IMG/VR virus record: IMGVR_UViG_3300037805_000447
Coordinates: 1-38,037 of that record
Direction: 5' to 3' (one strand)
DNA: 38,037 bases
Origin: a virus
Both the position numbers and the translations under genes were made by a program. Positions 1 through 9,479 of the stretch are shown one piece after another; positions within the stretch are counted from its first letter, which is position 1, and each line of letters begins with the position of its first letter. Below the pieces are notes generated by a model. The model saw only the letters and a program-made list of their open reading frames with translations. It was not told the origin of the DNA and did not search any database.

Positions 1-3000
1 GTCAATTGTAGTCACATCAGTGACAAATACACCAACACCTTCAGCAGTTAGACCAGAAGCAGATCCTGTTGCGCCTGCTGTATCGATGATACCACCACCG
101 ATCAATTCTACTGTTGGAGTAACCTCAATGTCTGTAGTATCAGTGACAAATACACCAACACCATCACCTGTGATACCAGCACTTGTTGTTGTTGCGCCTG
201 CTGTATCAATCTCAGCAACTGTTGGCATAGCAACATTAGCAATTGCGTCAATTGTAGTCACATCAGTGACAAATACACCAACACCTTCAGCAGTTAGACC
301 AGAAGCAGATCCTGTTGCGCCTGCTGAGTCAACATCAGCATATGATGGTAATTCAACAGAACAAGATGCTTCAATGTCTGTCACATCAGTGACAAATACA
401 CCAACACCATCACCTGTGATAGCTGAACCAGATGCTGTTGAACCGATTGTGTCGATTACAGCAAGTGTGTATTGTTCAACTGTAGGACCAACTTCAATGG
501 TAGTCACATCAGATACTAGAACACCAACAGCATAACCTACATTAGATCCGGCACTTGCTGTGGCTCCATACACATCAATTTCTTCTGATATGCTGTATAC
601 ATTGTTTATAGCAGTTGATGTTGTAACCGCAGCACCGTCTACAGGAGCTGCGCCATTTGAGGTCAGTAGGGCAGTAGCACTTATAGCTGTTACGTTTGAC
701 ACCACCACGCCAGCACCGTCTCCTACGACTGCTGAAACTGAACCGATGTCACCATTAACTTCGATCTCTGCGGAAGCAGGAGAAGCAACACCACCAAATG
801 ATGTTACAACCGCATTATTGACATAATCAGCGTCTGTATCACCAACAATCTCTGTGATTGGTGAGGTGATCAAGTCACCTTCTGTGATAACAACACCAGC
901 ACCATCGCCTGTGACAGCGGAGCCAGATGCGGTAGCACCTTCAACAGTGATCTCTTCGGATGTTAGTGTGATCTCGTTGATAGAGTCAGAGTCTGCCGAT
1001 GCGAATGATGTGCTCTCACCAGCGCCACTTGATTCAATAGAAGCTGTGACATCAATATCAGTGACATCGGTTACAATGACAGCAACACCATCACCTATAA
1101 TACCTGAGCCGGATATTGTTATGCCTAGGGAGTCAATGTCAGCATATGCTGGTACTGTGATGATTGAAGTTGAGTCTACTACAGCAGATACTTCCAGATC
1201 ATCTAGTTCCGCATACATATCACCATGTGCTGTACCATCAACTTCAGTCACATCAGTGACAAATACACCAACACCGTCACCTGTGATAGCAGAGCCAGAT
1301 GCTGTAGCACCTTCAACAACGATTTCTTCTGAGTTTGATGTGCTCTCATTTACAGCGGATACATCAATTTGAGCTTCTGTTACACTGTCACCAGCACCAC
1401 TAATCTCAATAGAAGCTGTGACATCAATATCAGTCACATCAGTAACGAATACACCAACACCGTCGCCTGTGATAGCTGAACCAGATGCGGTAGCACCTTC
1501 AGCTTCAACCACACCTACACCATTATTTGTTAAATTGGATGTAACATCAACAACAGCAGACACTTCAAGGATATCAAGTTCCGCATACATATCACCATAT
1601 GATGTACTCGTCAGCTCTGTTACATCAGTGACAAATACACCAACACCGTCACCTGTGATAGCAGAGCCAGATGCTGTAGCACCTTCAACAGTGATTTCTT
1701 CTGAGTTGGAGGTCGATTCGTTTACGGCAGTTACATCAATTTGAGCTTCTGTTACACTGTCACCAGCACCACTAATCTCAATAGAAGCTGTAGCATCAAT
1801 GTCTATAACATTTGATACAATGACAGCAACACCATCGCCTGTGATAGCTGAACCAGATGCGTTAGCACCTTCAGCTTCAACAATTACAACACCATCACCA
1901 GTCACATTTGATGTAATCTCAACAACACCAGCAATGATATATGAGGCATCAAACGATACGTTCAAGTCAAGTGTAGGAGCGACTTCAATAGTGGTCACAT
2001 CGGTGACAAATACACCAACACCGTCACCTGTGATAGCTGAACCAGATGCGGTAGCACCTTCAGCTTCAACGGACTCAGAGTTGGAGGTTGATTCATTTAC
2101 AGCGGATACATCAATTTGAGCTTCTGTTACACTGTCACCAGCACCACTCATCTCAATAGAGGCGGTGGCTACTACAACAGTAGGAGCATTGACAAATACA
2201 CCAACACCGTCGCCTGTGATAGCTGAACCAGATGCGGTAGCACCCTTAACTTCGATCTCGCCATATCCATCATTTGAGACGGTTGGCTCACTTGTCACAA
2301 CAGCAGCATTGATATATGTGACATCTGTTGTTGCGTTTAGATCGAGATATGAATCAACATCAATCTCAGTCACATCACTTATGAACGCGCCAGCACCTTC
2401 GCCTGTATGAGCAGCAATAGAGCTAGTAGCACCATCAACAGTAACATCGCCGTATGTGGCAACTTCATTGATAGGAGCAGTTGTTAGGTCGCCATTAGCC
2501 GTAACATCACTAGATGCCGCTAAATCGAGCTTAGATGTTACATCAATGTCAGTTGTGTCGGATACAATGATACCAGCACCATCACCAGTAACACCTGATA
2601 ATGTACCAATATCACTAGATGCGTCAACATCACCGTAAGGATCAATTCTAACCTTACCAATAGAAGTCATTTCAGCACTAGCAACGGTGTCTGAATGCGC
2701 ATCTACTTTGGTTGTAATTGCGGCAGTTACTTCAACGACATCACTAATGAATACACCAGCACCGTCATTAACTGCGGCAGATGCGGTGATCATTACACCA
2801 ACACCTGTGATATCTGGTAAACTCGTACCAATTAATGTTCTAGCGATGACAACAGATTCGGCAGTTGCCGTTGTCTCTGAAATAGTAGATAGTGTTGATG
2901 TTGGAGTTGTCTCAACCTCACCAGATGTGAGATGAAGGGCCACACCGTGACCGACAATGCCAGGAGCAGTTATAGTGGTCTCAAAACCATCAATATCAGC

Positions 3001-4116
3001 ATCGCCTGAATGATCGGTTGTAGGCGCCGCTTCTCCAGCCTCTACAGGAGCAGGTACAGTAACCCACACCTCACCAGTAGTGATTAGTGTAGGAGCGACT
3101 TCAATATCAGTGACATCAGACACCAACATACCGGCGCCATCACCAGTAGCACCACCTGCACCATTAATATCACCAGACCCAGTGATTGTTGGTAGAGTAA
3201 CGTTAGCAGTATGATCAACTTGAGTCTCTACTGTTGCTTCACATACAATATCACCATAACCTAGATTGAGTACATCACAAGATGCTTCAATATTCGTTAG
3301 ATTATCAAGGATGAGGGCGGCGCCATCACCAGTAACACCAGAAGCACCTAATGAACCAGCATTGACCTCAATATCGGACAACACATATGTTAATTTTCTA
3401 CTCGTAGCATCAACTTCGCCAGATACTGTGACATCTCCTAGAGCGAATGCCTCGCTTTCAGGAGCAGTTTCAACGGTACCAGTTGTTAGTGATACACCAG
3501 CACCATCAGCAGTGATGCCAGATACAGATAAACTTGTAGCGTTTGATACGACAGCATCAACACTAGCGTCTAAATTAGTCTTAGCGGCGGAATCAATCTC
3601 GGCGGTACCAACAGTAGATGTGTTGGATATGTGTTCAACATTTGTGTCAGCATCAACACAATCACCCATTGAGATGATGAGGCCAGCACCATCACCAGTA
3701 ACACCTGAAGCGGTGACTACCAGACTCTGACCTTCAATTACATTAACTTCAGCGTAAATATCGGTTGATGGGATAACTTCAGATAAAGCATTGACTTCAG
3801 TGGCACTTTCTGCCTCTATTGTCATTGATGCGCCGGAGATAACTTCAGCATCCGCAGTTACACCTACAACACCATGTTTAGTGCTTGATGTAACTAAATC
3901 GATATGGGCAACGTCAATAGCAAATAGCGATTGACGCATAGACATCCTGCCGCCACCTGCTGTAACAGCAGCACCAGCATATTTGACGCCTGTTGACTCT
4001 GGATGTATATAAGCAACCACCCCATCATTCAATACAGGATCGAATGAACCCTCTGCCAACATACTACCTACCGAAGCTACACCTACAAAAGCGGCTCTTT
4101 GAAGAAATGTACTCAT
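1..4116 (-). CDS. Giant repetitive virion structural protein (C-terminus beyond window)
   Basis: The minus strand is open from an ATG at 4116 to the window edge, at least 1,372 codons, with no stop in the frame I checked at several points. The start has AGGAAA upstream and a late promoter at 4162-4170. The N-terminus (MSTFLQRAAFVGVASVGSML) is followed by about 20 copies of a Gly/Val/Thr/Asp-rich unit with core ITGDGVGVFVTDVT. This composition suggests a beta-rich fibre or adhesin. The gene follows gp15, so a tail, neck or decoration fibre is likely, but no named family is recognised. Long plus-strand frames rich in Thr-Pro-Ser here are shadows of the repeats. Confidence 0.85.
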   Translation of the reverse strand, partial: MSTFLQRAAFVGVASVGSMLAEGSFDPVLNDGVVAYIHPESTGVKYAGAAVTAGGGRMSMRQSLFAIDVAHIDLVTSSTKHGVVGVTADAEVISGASMTIEAESATEVNALSEVIPSTDIYAEVNVIEGQSLVVTASGVTGDGAGLIISMGDCVDADTNVEHISNTSTVGTAEIDSAAKTNLDASVDAVVSNATSLSVSGITADGAGVSLTTGTVETAPESEAFALGDVTVSGEVDATSRKLTYVLSDIEVNAGSLGASGVTGDGAALILDNLTNIEASCDVLNLGYGDIVCEATVETQVDHTANVTLPTITGSGDINGAGGATGDGAGMLVSDVTDIEVAPTLITTGEVWVTVPAPVEAGEAAPTTDHSGDADIDGFETTITAPGIVGHGVALHLTSGEVETTPTSTLSTISETTATAESVVIARTLIGTSLPDITGVGVMITASAAVNDGAGVFISDVVEVTAAITTKVDAHSDTVASAEMTSIGKVRIDPYGDVDASSDIGTLSGVTGDGAGIIVSDTTDIDVTSKLDLAASSDVTANGDLTTAPINEVATYGDVTVDGATSSIAAHTGEGAGAFISDVTEIDVDSYLDLNATTDVTYINAAVVTSEPTVSNDGYGEIEVKGATASGSAITGDGVGVFVNAPTVVVATASIEMSGAGDSVTEAQIDVSAVNESTSNSESVEAEGATASGSAITGDGVGVFVTDVTTIEVAPTLDLNVSFDASYIIAGVVEITSNVTGDGVVIVEAEGANASGSAITGDGVAVIVSNVIDIDATASIEISGAGDSVTEAQIDVTAVNESTSNSEEITVEGATASGSAITGDGVGVFVTDVTELTSTSYGDMYAELDILEVSAVVDVTSNLTNNGVGVVEAEGATASGSAITGDGVGVFVTDVTDIDVTASIEISGAGDSVTEAQIDVSAVNESTSNSEEIVVEGATASGSAITGDGVGVFVTDVTEVDGTAHGDMYAELDDLEVSAVVDSTSIITVPAYADIDSLGITISGSGIIGDGVAVIVTDVTDIDVTASIESSGAGESTSFASADSDSINEITLTSEEITVEGATASGSAVTGDGAGVVITEGDLITSPITEIVGDTDADYVNNAVVTSFGGVASPASAEIEVNGDIGSVSAVVGDGAGVVVSNVTAISATALLTSNGAAPVDGAAVTTSTAINNVYSISEEIDVYGATASAGSNVGYAVGVLVSDVTTIEVGPTVEQYTLAVIDTIGSTASGSAITGDGVGVFVTDVTDIEASCSVELPSYADVDSAGATGSASGLTAEGVGVFVTDVTTIDAIANVAMPTVAEIDTAGATTTSAGITGDGVGVFVTDTTDIEVTPTVELIGGGIIDTAGATGSASGLTAEGVGVFVTDVTTID
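20..3740 (-). repeat. Tandem degenerate repeats inside the giant structural gene
   Basis: The recurring core ITGDGVGVFVTDVT (variants ITADGAGV, LTAEGVGV) is spaced 186 bp (62 aa) in the middle of the gene, for example at 1265, 1451, 1637 and 1823. Near the left edge the spacing drops to 123 bp (41 aa), at 29, 152, 275 and 398. All copies stay in one frame. Units in the middle are nearly identical in DNA, while those towards the N-terminus (right) are more diverged. Confidence 0.9.
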
Positions 4117-4161
4117 TGTGTCAGAATTTCCTATGTTTTTGTCTGTAGAATCTTATGGATA

Positions 4162-4170
4162 TATTTATCA
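4162..4170 (-). promoter_or_regulatory. Late promoter (TGATAAATA)
   Basis: TGATAAATA on the minus strand lies between the gp15 stop and the giant gene's ATG at 4116. It matches the T4 late promoter element read by the gp55/gp33/gp45 system. The predicted leader is about 40 nt and carries an AGGAAA ribosome site. Confidence 0.7.
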
Positions 4171-4185
4171 TCACAAAAAGTCACT

Positions 4186-5004
4186 CTATGAGGGCGCGGC
4201 GGATATCATACAGTTACCGTGAAAATCAACACCGATAACAGGCAATCGATTCACATATGCGTCACACACTAAACTAGCACCACAAAATAGGTACACTTCC
4301 TGTTTAGTGGGAGTCATCCATATCTCTTCATCTTCAATATCACCAGATCCAGAAAGTGGTATGAAATTGATGAAGGTGGTCTCAATTATTCCGACCTTAC
4401 TAACAGGTGGGTGTAAATTAGCCCTTGCTGTTAAACTAATGTCAAATACGATGGAACGCAATCCGCCCTGATCGAAGTTACTAGACCAGTTATCATCAAT
4501 ATTAACACTATTGAGTATAACTGGAATATCTCGTAGAATCTCAAGTTCAGGTATCTCATTAACCGTCACATTGAAGTTAGGTCTAAACATAGGAGCTATT
4601 TGCTCAACTATCTGGAGAGCTTCATCCATAGTATTGGTGTATATGCTAACAATATATTCAACATCATAAGGGGAAGGGGTGTATGTGTTGGCCTTCGCCC
4701 AGCCAGTAGCGCCATGGCGAGGGTTGCCGTCCAGCTTATTATGAGGAGATAACTGTCTATCAGAAGCATATGCCATCGACTCCATCATAAACCCTATACG
4801 AGGGATGAAGTTCTGGACATTAACACTTGTATTTAATGACTTTATCTTAGTTAGAAATCTATCCTTAGATGAGTAGGATAACGGAACGCGATGTTCGTCT
4901 ACTATATTAGACTCATCATCCATCTTTCTAATAAACAGTGAGTTGAATATCGTCCCAACCGCGATTGTTAAGTTTCTGAGTTGTGAGTGTTGATAATACG
5001 GCAT
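4186..5004 (-). CDS. 15: Tail sheath terminator/stabiliser, gp15-like
   Basis: The protein has 272 aa, the same length as T4 gp15, which caps the contracted tail tube and sheath and joins tail to neck. It shows the family pattern: an N-terminal segment with a YYQHSQLRN start, then an LSYSSKDRFL segment, a QNFIPRIGFMMESMAY segment, YTPSPYDVEYIVSIYT, and QIVEQIAPMFRPNFNVTVNE. It lies two genes after gp14; in T4, gp15 directly follows gp14. Assignment is by recalled similarity to T4 gp15 and is strong. Confidence 0.93.
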   Translation of the reverse strand: MPYYQHSQLRNLTIAVGTIFNSLFIRKMDDESNIVDEHRVPLSYSSKDRFLTKIKSLNTSVNVQNFIPRIGFMMESMAYASDRQLSPHNKLDGNPRHGATGWAKANTYTPSPYDVEYIVSIYTNTMDEALQIVEQIAPMFRPNFNVTVNEIPELEILRDIPVILNSVNIDDNWSSNFDQGGLRSIVFDISLTARANLHPPVSKVGIIETTFINFIPLSGSGDIEDEEIWMTPTKQEVYLFCGASLVCDAYVNRLPVIGVDFHGNCMISAAPS

Positions 5005-5005
5005 A

Positions 5006-5983
5006 TTATGTTCCTGGTATAACAGTTAAAGTGGCCTTGACTCCAGAAACACTAGCACACATAGTTTCGACTGTGACAGCGGCGTATTCAACACCATAAT
5101 GATCCCAAACAGCTCTAATAACTGGCCAAGTGTATATTTCACAAGACATAACGCTATTTGCGCGTCCACTATGTCTATTTATACAAGCAGCTTCAACACT
5201 CCCAACACTTATAACCATACCTGCGCCCACCCGATCCTTTGAAGCCACAGACATAACAGCAGCGTCCACAACAATGTCAGCGGCCATAAATACGTCGGAG
5301 TTAGAATAAACTCTAGCAGTTGTTGAGCAGTTCACTTCACATGTCGGATACACGACTATTAAGCACTCGCTTGTACAAGTTGACGACACATACATCCGGT
5401 CACCGTACGGCTTATATACAACAACAACATTAGAGTCCACTGCTCCAGATGTTATAATCGTTCCACCATCGCCAGTGATACCCCACGCTGATATAATATT
5501 ATCACATTCAACAACAATATCAGCACTCATCTCATATATTGCGCCAACCTCATGGATAAGTTCGCCTGATACCACAACATCCGCGCTCGTATCAACTGTG
5601 CTTATAGCAGTAGCGTACACAAACACATCTGGAATCCAATGAACAAACGCCTCTACTATAAAATACTCTGAGGACGCCCAATATGTTGTATCTATCACAT
5701 CACCAACATATGTGCTTCGTGTATCACCGTGATTATTCTGTATGAGAACCTGCTCCTCATCTGCTATATTGAGGTCTATGGAGTCTATTGTTAGTACACT
5801 TGTCTCATATATATGATCATTCAGTAATACCTGATCTTCAGATGCGGCAGTGGAAATCTCTGTTTCATACACATATCGCTTAACTGTTGGAGCATCGTAC
5901 ACTTGCTCCTCATTGAATAGAGTGTCAACAGAGATTGTTACAACAGTCGATACTTCATAGTCTCTATTAACCACATCAATCAT
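5006..5983 (-). CDS. Unknown beta-rich virion protein between gp14 and gp15
   Basis: This 325 aa protein is rich in Val, Ile, Ser, Thr and Asp. Its start overlaps the gp14 stop by 8 nt and its stop lies 1 nt before the gp15 start, so it is translated with the neck operon. A segment near residue 175 (ITGDGGTIIT) resembles the repeat core of the giant protein at 1-4116, and the alternating hydrophobic pattern looks similar. It has unusually many Cys for a phage structural protein. T4 has no gene at this place. A neck or collar fibre or decoration protein is my inference; function is unknown. Confidence 0.75.
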   Translation of the reverse strand: MIDVVNRDYEVSTVVTISVDTLFNEEQVYDAPTVKRYVYETEISTAASEDQVLLNDHIYETSVLTIDSIDLNIADEEQVLIQNNHGDTRSTYVGDVIDTTYWASSEYFIVEAFVHWIPDVFVYATAISTVDTSADVVVSGELIHEVGAIYEMSADIVVECDNIISAWGITGDGGTIITSGAVDSNVVVVYKPYGDRMYVSSTCTSECLIVVYPTCEVNCSTTARVYSNSDVFMAADIVVDAAVMSVASKDRVGAGMVISVGSVEAACINRHSGRANSVMSCEIYTWPVIRAVWDHYGVEYAAVTVETMCASVSGVKATLTVIPGT

Positions 5984-6836
5984 TCATCACAAAATGGAAC
6001 GGATCAAAGTCGTCAAACGATATAACTTCATCACTCTCAGTCTTAAACGCATCAAACTCATTGTTCACGCCAACAGCTTCCCATAATACATGATTATCGT
6101 TGATTTGATCAGTAGCAGAAGACGGCCAGCGCGGCTCGTGTTCAGATACATTGGATAGTCCCAATCCATCAATCTGAATGACTTTATAATATAAGCCAGT
6201 CCAGTTTCCATCAACGGTGGGTCTACATACATCACCCACATTATATAGATAATTCGGACGCCAGTCCTGTAAGACTGCTGGCGAGTCGGGTATATTGGGA
6301 TATGATGAGATAGGTGTTCCCATAACATCAGCAAGGTCGTCAATGTTGAGATCACCTGTCTCAAATTGCTCATTAGCATACACAAACAGTTCACATTGAA
6401 GTGAATAGAATGGTATCGTGCCGGTTGGATAGAATATAGATCTATCAGTCGGTACGTTTGTCACCTCAAATAAACTATCAGATAATGGGAAGTATATGAG
6501 ATCTCCTTCCAATGGCTTATCCATGCCTGTATATTCAGTGAACTTTAAGGGATTCACGGCTAGTGTTATCCTATCCTTCAACTCTAGACCAAATTGAGCA
6601 AATAACTGGCCTTCACCCTCAAACGCATCAGTGCTCTCAATGTACATCTCAACATCATAAGAGTCTGAGAACTTATCAATAGTCGATTCGCCAAAAATCA
6701 GATCTTCCTGTAGACGCTCTCTAGGTAAATATGTAACATCGATGCCATAGTTCCTAATGAACTCCTGAGACAGTGAATGTATCAGTGTTTGCTCATTATC
6801 CGCGTCGAAGTGATTAAAGTAAGGTGAAGTAGGCAT
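5976..6836 (-). CDS. 14: Neck protein gp14-like
   Basis: This 286 aa protein matches the T4 gp14 neck family (256 aa in T4). Gp14 works with gp13 to close the filled head and make the site for tail joining. The N-terminal pattern NEQTLIHSLSQEFIRNYGID followed by VTYLPRERLQEDLIFGE is typical of the family. A Trp-rich stretch near residues 190-235 (DWRPNYLYNVGDVCRP) is also seen in marine T4-like homologues. The gene follows gp13 with a 15-nt gap that holds a weak late-promoter-like CATAAATA at 6843-6850. Confidence 0.92.
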   Translation of the reverse strand: MPTSPYFNHFDADNEQTLIHSLSQEFIRNYGIDVTYLPRERLQEDLIFGESTIDKFSDSYDVEMYIESTDAFEGEGQLFAQFGLELKDRITLAVNPLKFTEYTGMDKPLEGDLIYFPLSDSLFEVTNVPTDRSIFYPTGTIPFYSLQCELFVYANEQFETGDLNIDDLADVMGTPISSYPNIPDSPAVLQDWRPNYLYNVGDVCRPTVDGNWTGLYYKVIQIDGLGLSNVSEHEPRWPSSATDQINDNHVLWEAVGVNNEFDAFKTESDEVISFDDFDPFHFVMND

Positions 6837-6851
6837 ACTTTATATTTATGA

Positions 6852-7592
6852 TCATCCAACAAAAAACATTATAGGGTCGCTATATGTTGTGTGGAACTCT
6901 TCCAATAGCTTCTCCTTCAACTCTGTATACTCATCTAATATACCAGAAGCATTCAACGTCAAGCCGCCTGGGAGAACAGCACCATCATGTTTCTGTAGAT
7001 TGTTTCCCCATTGAATGCCACATAATGCTGTAGCGTATGACTTCAGCCACGCGTCATTCCACACATCAAGGTCAACATCAGGATCTAGCATAGTATAGCA
7101 ATGTACAGCAAACGAGTTTCCCTCCTCTAAAGCAGCACCCTCAATACGCAACTTATTAGAACTCTTGTTAAATGTGAAGTCCCTAACAGGCGAGAAGAAT
7201 TTGTTGGCCATACTGATTTGCTGTTGCGTCATCACATAATTCGACATATTAATAGATGTACCACTTCTCATATTATTATATGTCTGAGATTGTAACTGCC
7301 AAGCGTTTGACATCCACACATCTTTACCTGTCGTTGAAGATGGTTCTATAATATCAATGATTGCTATAATATTGTCAGGAATAGTGATATAATCATCGAC
7401 AACATCTTGCGCTGTTGTGATTATCTCATAATATGTGTTGTGCATCCCATCATAATGGTTTTCAGTGAAGAACTGAAGAGCATCATCCACATTTTGTTCA
7501 AATTGGGTAGGTGCCATATCAATGTTAATGACAGGCGCGCCTAGACGTTGTTGAACATATGTGATCAGATCAGATTTATTTTGAAGTTTCAT
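6852..7592 (-). CDS. 13: Neck protein gp13-like
   Basis: With the ATG at 7592 (MKLQNKSDLITYVQQRLGAP) the product is 246 aa, shorter than T4 gp13 (309 aa) but typical of marine relatives. The motif RLGAPVINIDMAPTQFEQNV, then DALQFFTENHYDGM, is characteristic. An upstream GTG at 7607 is possible, but the ATG at 7592 gives the conserved N-terminus and sits 5 nt after a late promoter. Gp13 forms the neck with gp14. The end of the preceding homing endonuclease gene overlaps the gp13 start. Confidence 0.92.
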   Translation of the reverse strand: MKLQNKSDLITYVQQRLGAPVINIDMAPTQFEQNVDDALQFFTENHYDGMHNTYYEIITTAQDVVDDYITIPDNIIAIIDIIEPSSTTGKDVWMSNAWQLQSQTYNNMRSGTSINMSNYVMTQQQISMANKFFSPVRDFTFNKSSNKLRIEGAALEEGNSFAVHCYTMLDPDVDLDVWNDAWLKSYATALCGIQWGNNLQKHDGAVLPGGLTLNASGILDEYTELKEKLLEEFHTTYSDPIMFFVG

Positions 7593-8946
7593 AAGTGTAT
7601 TTATCACCTATAAACACATCACCATTCTCTCCTGGCTCATACTCAACAAATGAGAATCCTAAGTCTCTCCAAGTCTTACATATATGTTCAGTTTTTAGAT
7701 ATTTAGACCGTTCCACCATCTGGCGTGTTATTGTAACATCCAGTTTGTTACGGTATATATGAGCCAACGCAACACTATTTCCAAGACTCCCCTCAACATC
7801 TTTAACAGTGAAAAATACTCCAGTTGGAGCAATATATATGCCTCTAAATGATGATATCCTAACAGGAATCGAATTATTTATTCTCTCAAGCTCTTTGATT
7901 ATGGGAGGTTCTTCATAGTCCTCATATATCTCCGATTCATTAACACCGTGTTCATAGTTGATGAAATGATATCCATCATTATTCCAATCAGTGACATTTA
8001 GCGCTTTGGATATAGTTGAATATGTGTTGTTCCCTATAGCCTTCAAGAGGAAATCTGGGAACATTCTGCGAGTCGCACGACCAAATGGAGTGACCAGTAT
8101 TGTTTTGATAACATGAGTCCCAAACTCTCTTGCTATATTAAGAGCAAGTTTTCTATTCTCCCTTTCAATGGTCAATGGATGCTTCAGTGAAAGTGGGTCA
8201 ATACCCAACAATTCAATCATCAAGTCTTCATTCTCATCCTTGATATAAGGAACACAACCAAATCCTATATCCTTATGTGTCTTACCGATCATATCCGATG
8301 TGAAGTACCAATTCATCTCACTCTGAGCATATGTGACTACATGATCAGGAATCCTAATAATTTTCTTCATTGTCTCTTCAGAAATCTTAGATGGGCAGCT
8401 ACCAACAGCACTTTGAATTGAGGCAAAATTACCCCAAGGAGTGACCTTCACACTCTCAAAGTTAGCAGGTAGTAGATTCGGATTAGCATTGAACTCATCC
8501 CTTGTGATCCTATAAGAGTCCCTATGAACAAGATCCAATACACATACCATATCTTTACTATTGGCTATCCAATCCCCCTTTAATTCACCTTGATGTATTG
8601 ATTTAGTCTCTCCAGTTTTAGTGTTCCTAGCAGTGACCATTCCAACAGTAGAGAATCCCTCATTAGCATTATACCCATTCCAATAAAATTGGTCCTCAGC
8701 AACATCGTGTTTGGCGTGATACATTTGCTCTTGATGTTCTGCCTCAATTCGAGTACAGTGAATTGTTAAAACGTGCTTTAAGAAGTCTAGAGGCCTCTCT
8801 TTGATTAATTTGTGATATACACGGTCAGCACAAGAACCCATATATAGATCTTTCTGAGGAAGACATTTAGAAGAGCGCACACCGTGATATAGATATTTAG
8901 GTGTGGTTGGATTAGTGTCCTCTATCAGATAAGTATAATGGTACAT
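7576..8946 (-). CDS. GIY-YIG homing endonuclease with repeated specificity modules
   Basis: This 456 aa protein begins with a GIY-YIG-type nuclease core: HYTYLIEDT, then KYLYHGVRSSKC and DLYMGSC, with a Glu in the QEQMYHAKHDVAEDQFYWNGYN region. Three copies of a roughly 65-70 aa module follow, at about residues 167-235 (VTPWGNFASIQSAV), 283-340 (VTPFGRATRRMF) and 368-440 (IAPTGVFFTVKDVE). The last ends in the pattern KTWRDLGFSF. The same module occurs in the HNH endonuclease at 10009. Such proteins are usually free-standing phage homing endonucleases. The gene sits in front of gp13 in the neck operon and overlaps its start by 17 nt, so it may be co-transcribed with it. Confidence 0.8.
   Translation of the reverse strand: MYHYTYLIEDTNPTTPKYLYHGVRSSKCLPQKDLYMGSCADRVYHKLIKERPLDFLKHVLTIHCTRIEAEHQEQMYHAKHDVAEDQFYWNGYNANEGFSTVGMVTARNTKTGETKSIHQGELKGDWIANSKDMVCVLDLVHRDSYRITRDEFNANPNLLPANFESVKVTPWGNFASIQSAVGSCPSKISEETMKKIIRIPDHVVTYAQSEMNWYFTSDMIGKTHKDIGFGCVPYIKDENEDLMIELLGIDPLSLKHPLTIERENRKLALNIAREFGTHVIKTILVTPFGRATRRMFPDFLLKAIGNNTYSTISKALNVTDWNNDGYHFINYEHGVNESEIYEDYEEPPIIKELERINNSIPVRISSFRGIYIAPTGVFFTVKDVEGSLGNSVALAHIYRNKLDVTITRQMVERSKYLKTEHICKTWRDLGFSFVEYEPGENGDVFIGDKYTYETSK
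7598..7606 (-). promoter_or_regulatory. Late promoter for gp13 inside the upstream endonuclease gene
   Basis: TGATAAATA on the minus strand ends 5 nt before the gp13 ATG, so initiation at the usual T4 late position would fall on or next to the A of the start codon. The promoter lies inside the last codons of the GIY-YIG gene. Confidence 0.7.
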
Positions 8947-8984
8947 ACATCAATTATATCATACAGTTACTCATCATGTAACCA

Positions 8985-9022
8985 TAAAAAAGGCCCTCAA
9001 GATTTCTCCTGAGAGCCTCTTT
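8985..9022. terminator. Bidirectional rho-independent terminator
   Basis: AGGCCCTCA (8991-8999) pairs with TGAGAGCCT (9010-9018) with one mismatch. A-rich and T-rich runs flank it on both sides, so it can act on either strand. On the minus strand it ends the small virion gene at 9059. Confidence 0.75.
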
Positions 9023-9023
9023 T

Positions 9024-9045
9024 GATTCAAACCTAAGTTTGAATC
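9024..9045. repeat. Perfect inverted repeat next to the terminator
   Basis: GATTCAAAC and GTTTGAATC form a 9-bp stem with a 4-nt loop between the stop at 9059 and the terminator. It has no T run of its own. It may stabilise the 3' end of the mRNA. Confidence 0.6.
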
Positions 9046-9058
9046 TTATCCCATGATA

Positions 9059-9475
9059 TTAATCAAGAGTTACGGTTACGCTACCAGCACTAAAGGTAAT
9101 TACGTCGCCATTTGTAAGTGTCTTGTTGAAGTTCATTGGAGTGTGATACAGAAGGTTACCACCAGACAAAGCATCATAGATACCGATGTGGCTGTAAGTC
9201 TGTGCAGCAGCACCGTCAAATGCTGGGAAAGAAACAGCAGAACCGTTAGAGGTGCTGTTTGAACCAGCAGGATCACTGAAAGATACAGCCTGACGAGCGT
9301 AAGCTGGGAAATCACCACCCTTAGCTTCGTTAGCAGTAGTGTCAGCATCACCAAGATCAGCAGTAGCCAATGCGATGTATGGGTTAACACCAGTGAAAGT
9401 TACGCCACGAAGTGTACAGTTGATGATCGCCTCTTCAGCGTAGTTAGAAACATTATCTTCGAGCATCATCGTCAA
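9059..9475 (-). CDS. Small virion structural protein, exon 2 of an intron-split gene
   Basis: The visible part is about 138 aa and resembles a family of small phage tail or decoration proteins. Signs of this are YAEEAIINCTLRGVTF near the start, ALATADLGDA, YARQAVSFSDPAG, the YSHIGIYDALSGGNLLYHTP segment and a GDVITFSAGSVTVTLD end. The frame has no good start: the first codon is TTG at 9475, with ATG at 9469. A group I intron lies directly upstream, and a strong ribosome site with ATG lies beyond it at 9758. I therefore read this as exon 2; the exact 3' splice site is unresolved. Confidence 0.8.
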   Translation of the reverse strand: MTMMLEDNVSNYAEEAIINCTLRGVTFTGVNPYIALATADLGDADTTANEAKGGDFPAYARQAVSFSDPAGSNSTSNGSAVSFPAFDGAAAQTYSHIGIYDALSGGNLLYHTPMNFNKTLTNGDVITFSAGSVTVTLD

Positions 9476-9479
9476 TTGA

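Noticed and set aside
1-600. CRISPR-like regular repeats at the left edge
   Set aside because: The 123-bp period is a multiple of three, in frame, with protein-level conservation, so it is a coding repeat.
20-3730. A series of plus-strand open frames rich in Thr-Pro-Ser (TNTPTPSPVI repeats)
   Set aside because: They are the antisense shadow of the giant minus-strand gene; the minus frame is continuous and has a ribosome site and late promoter.
6065-6394. Minus-strand 109-codon frame inside gp14
   Set aside because: Lies wholly in another frame of gp14 and has no independent start signal.
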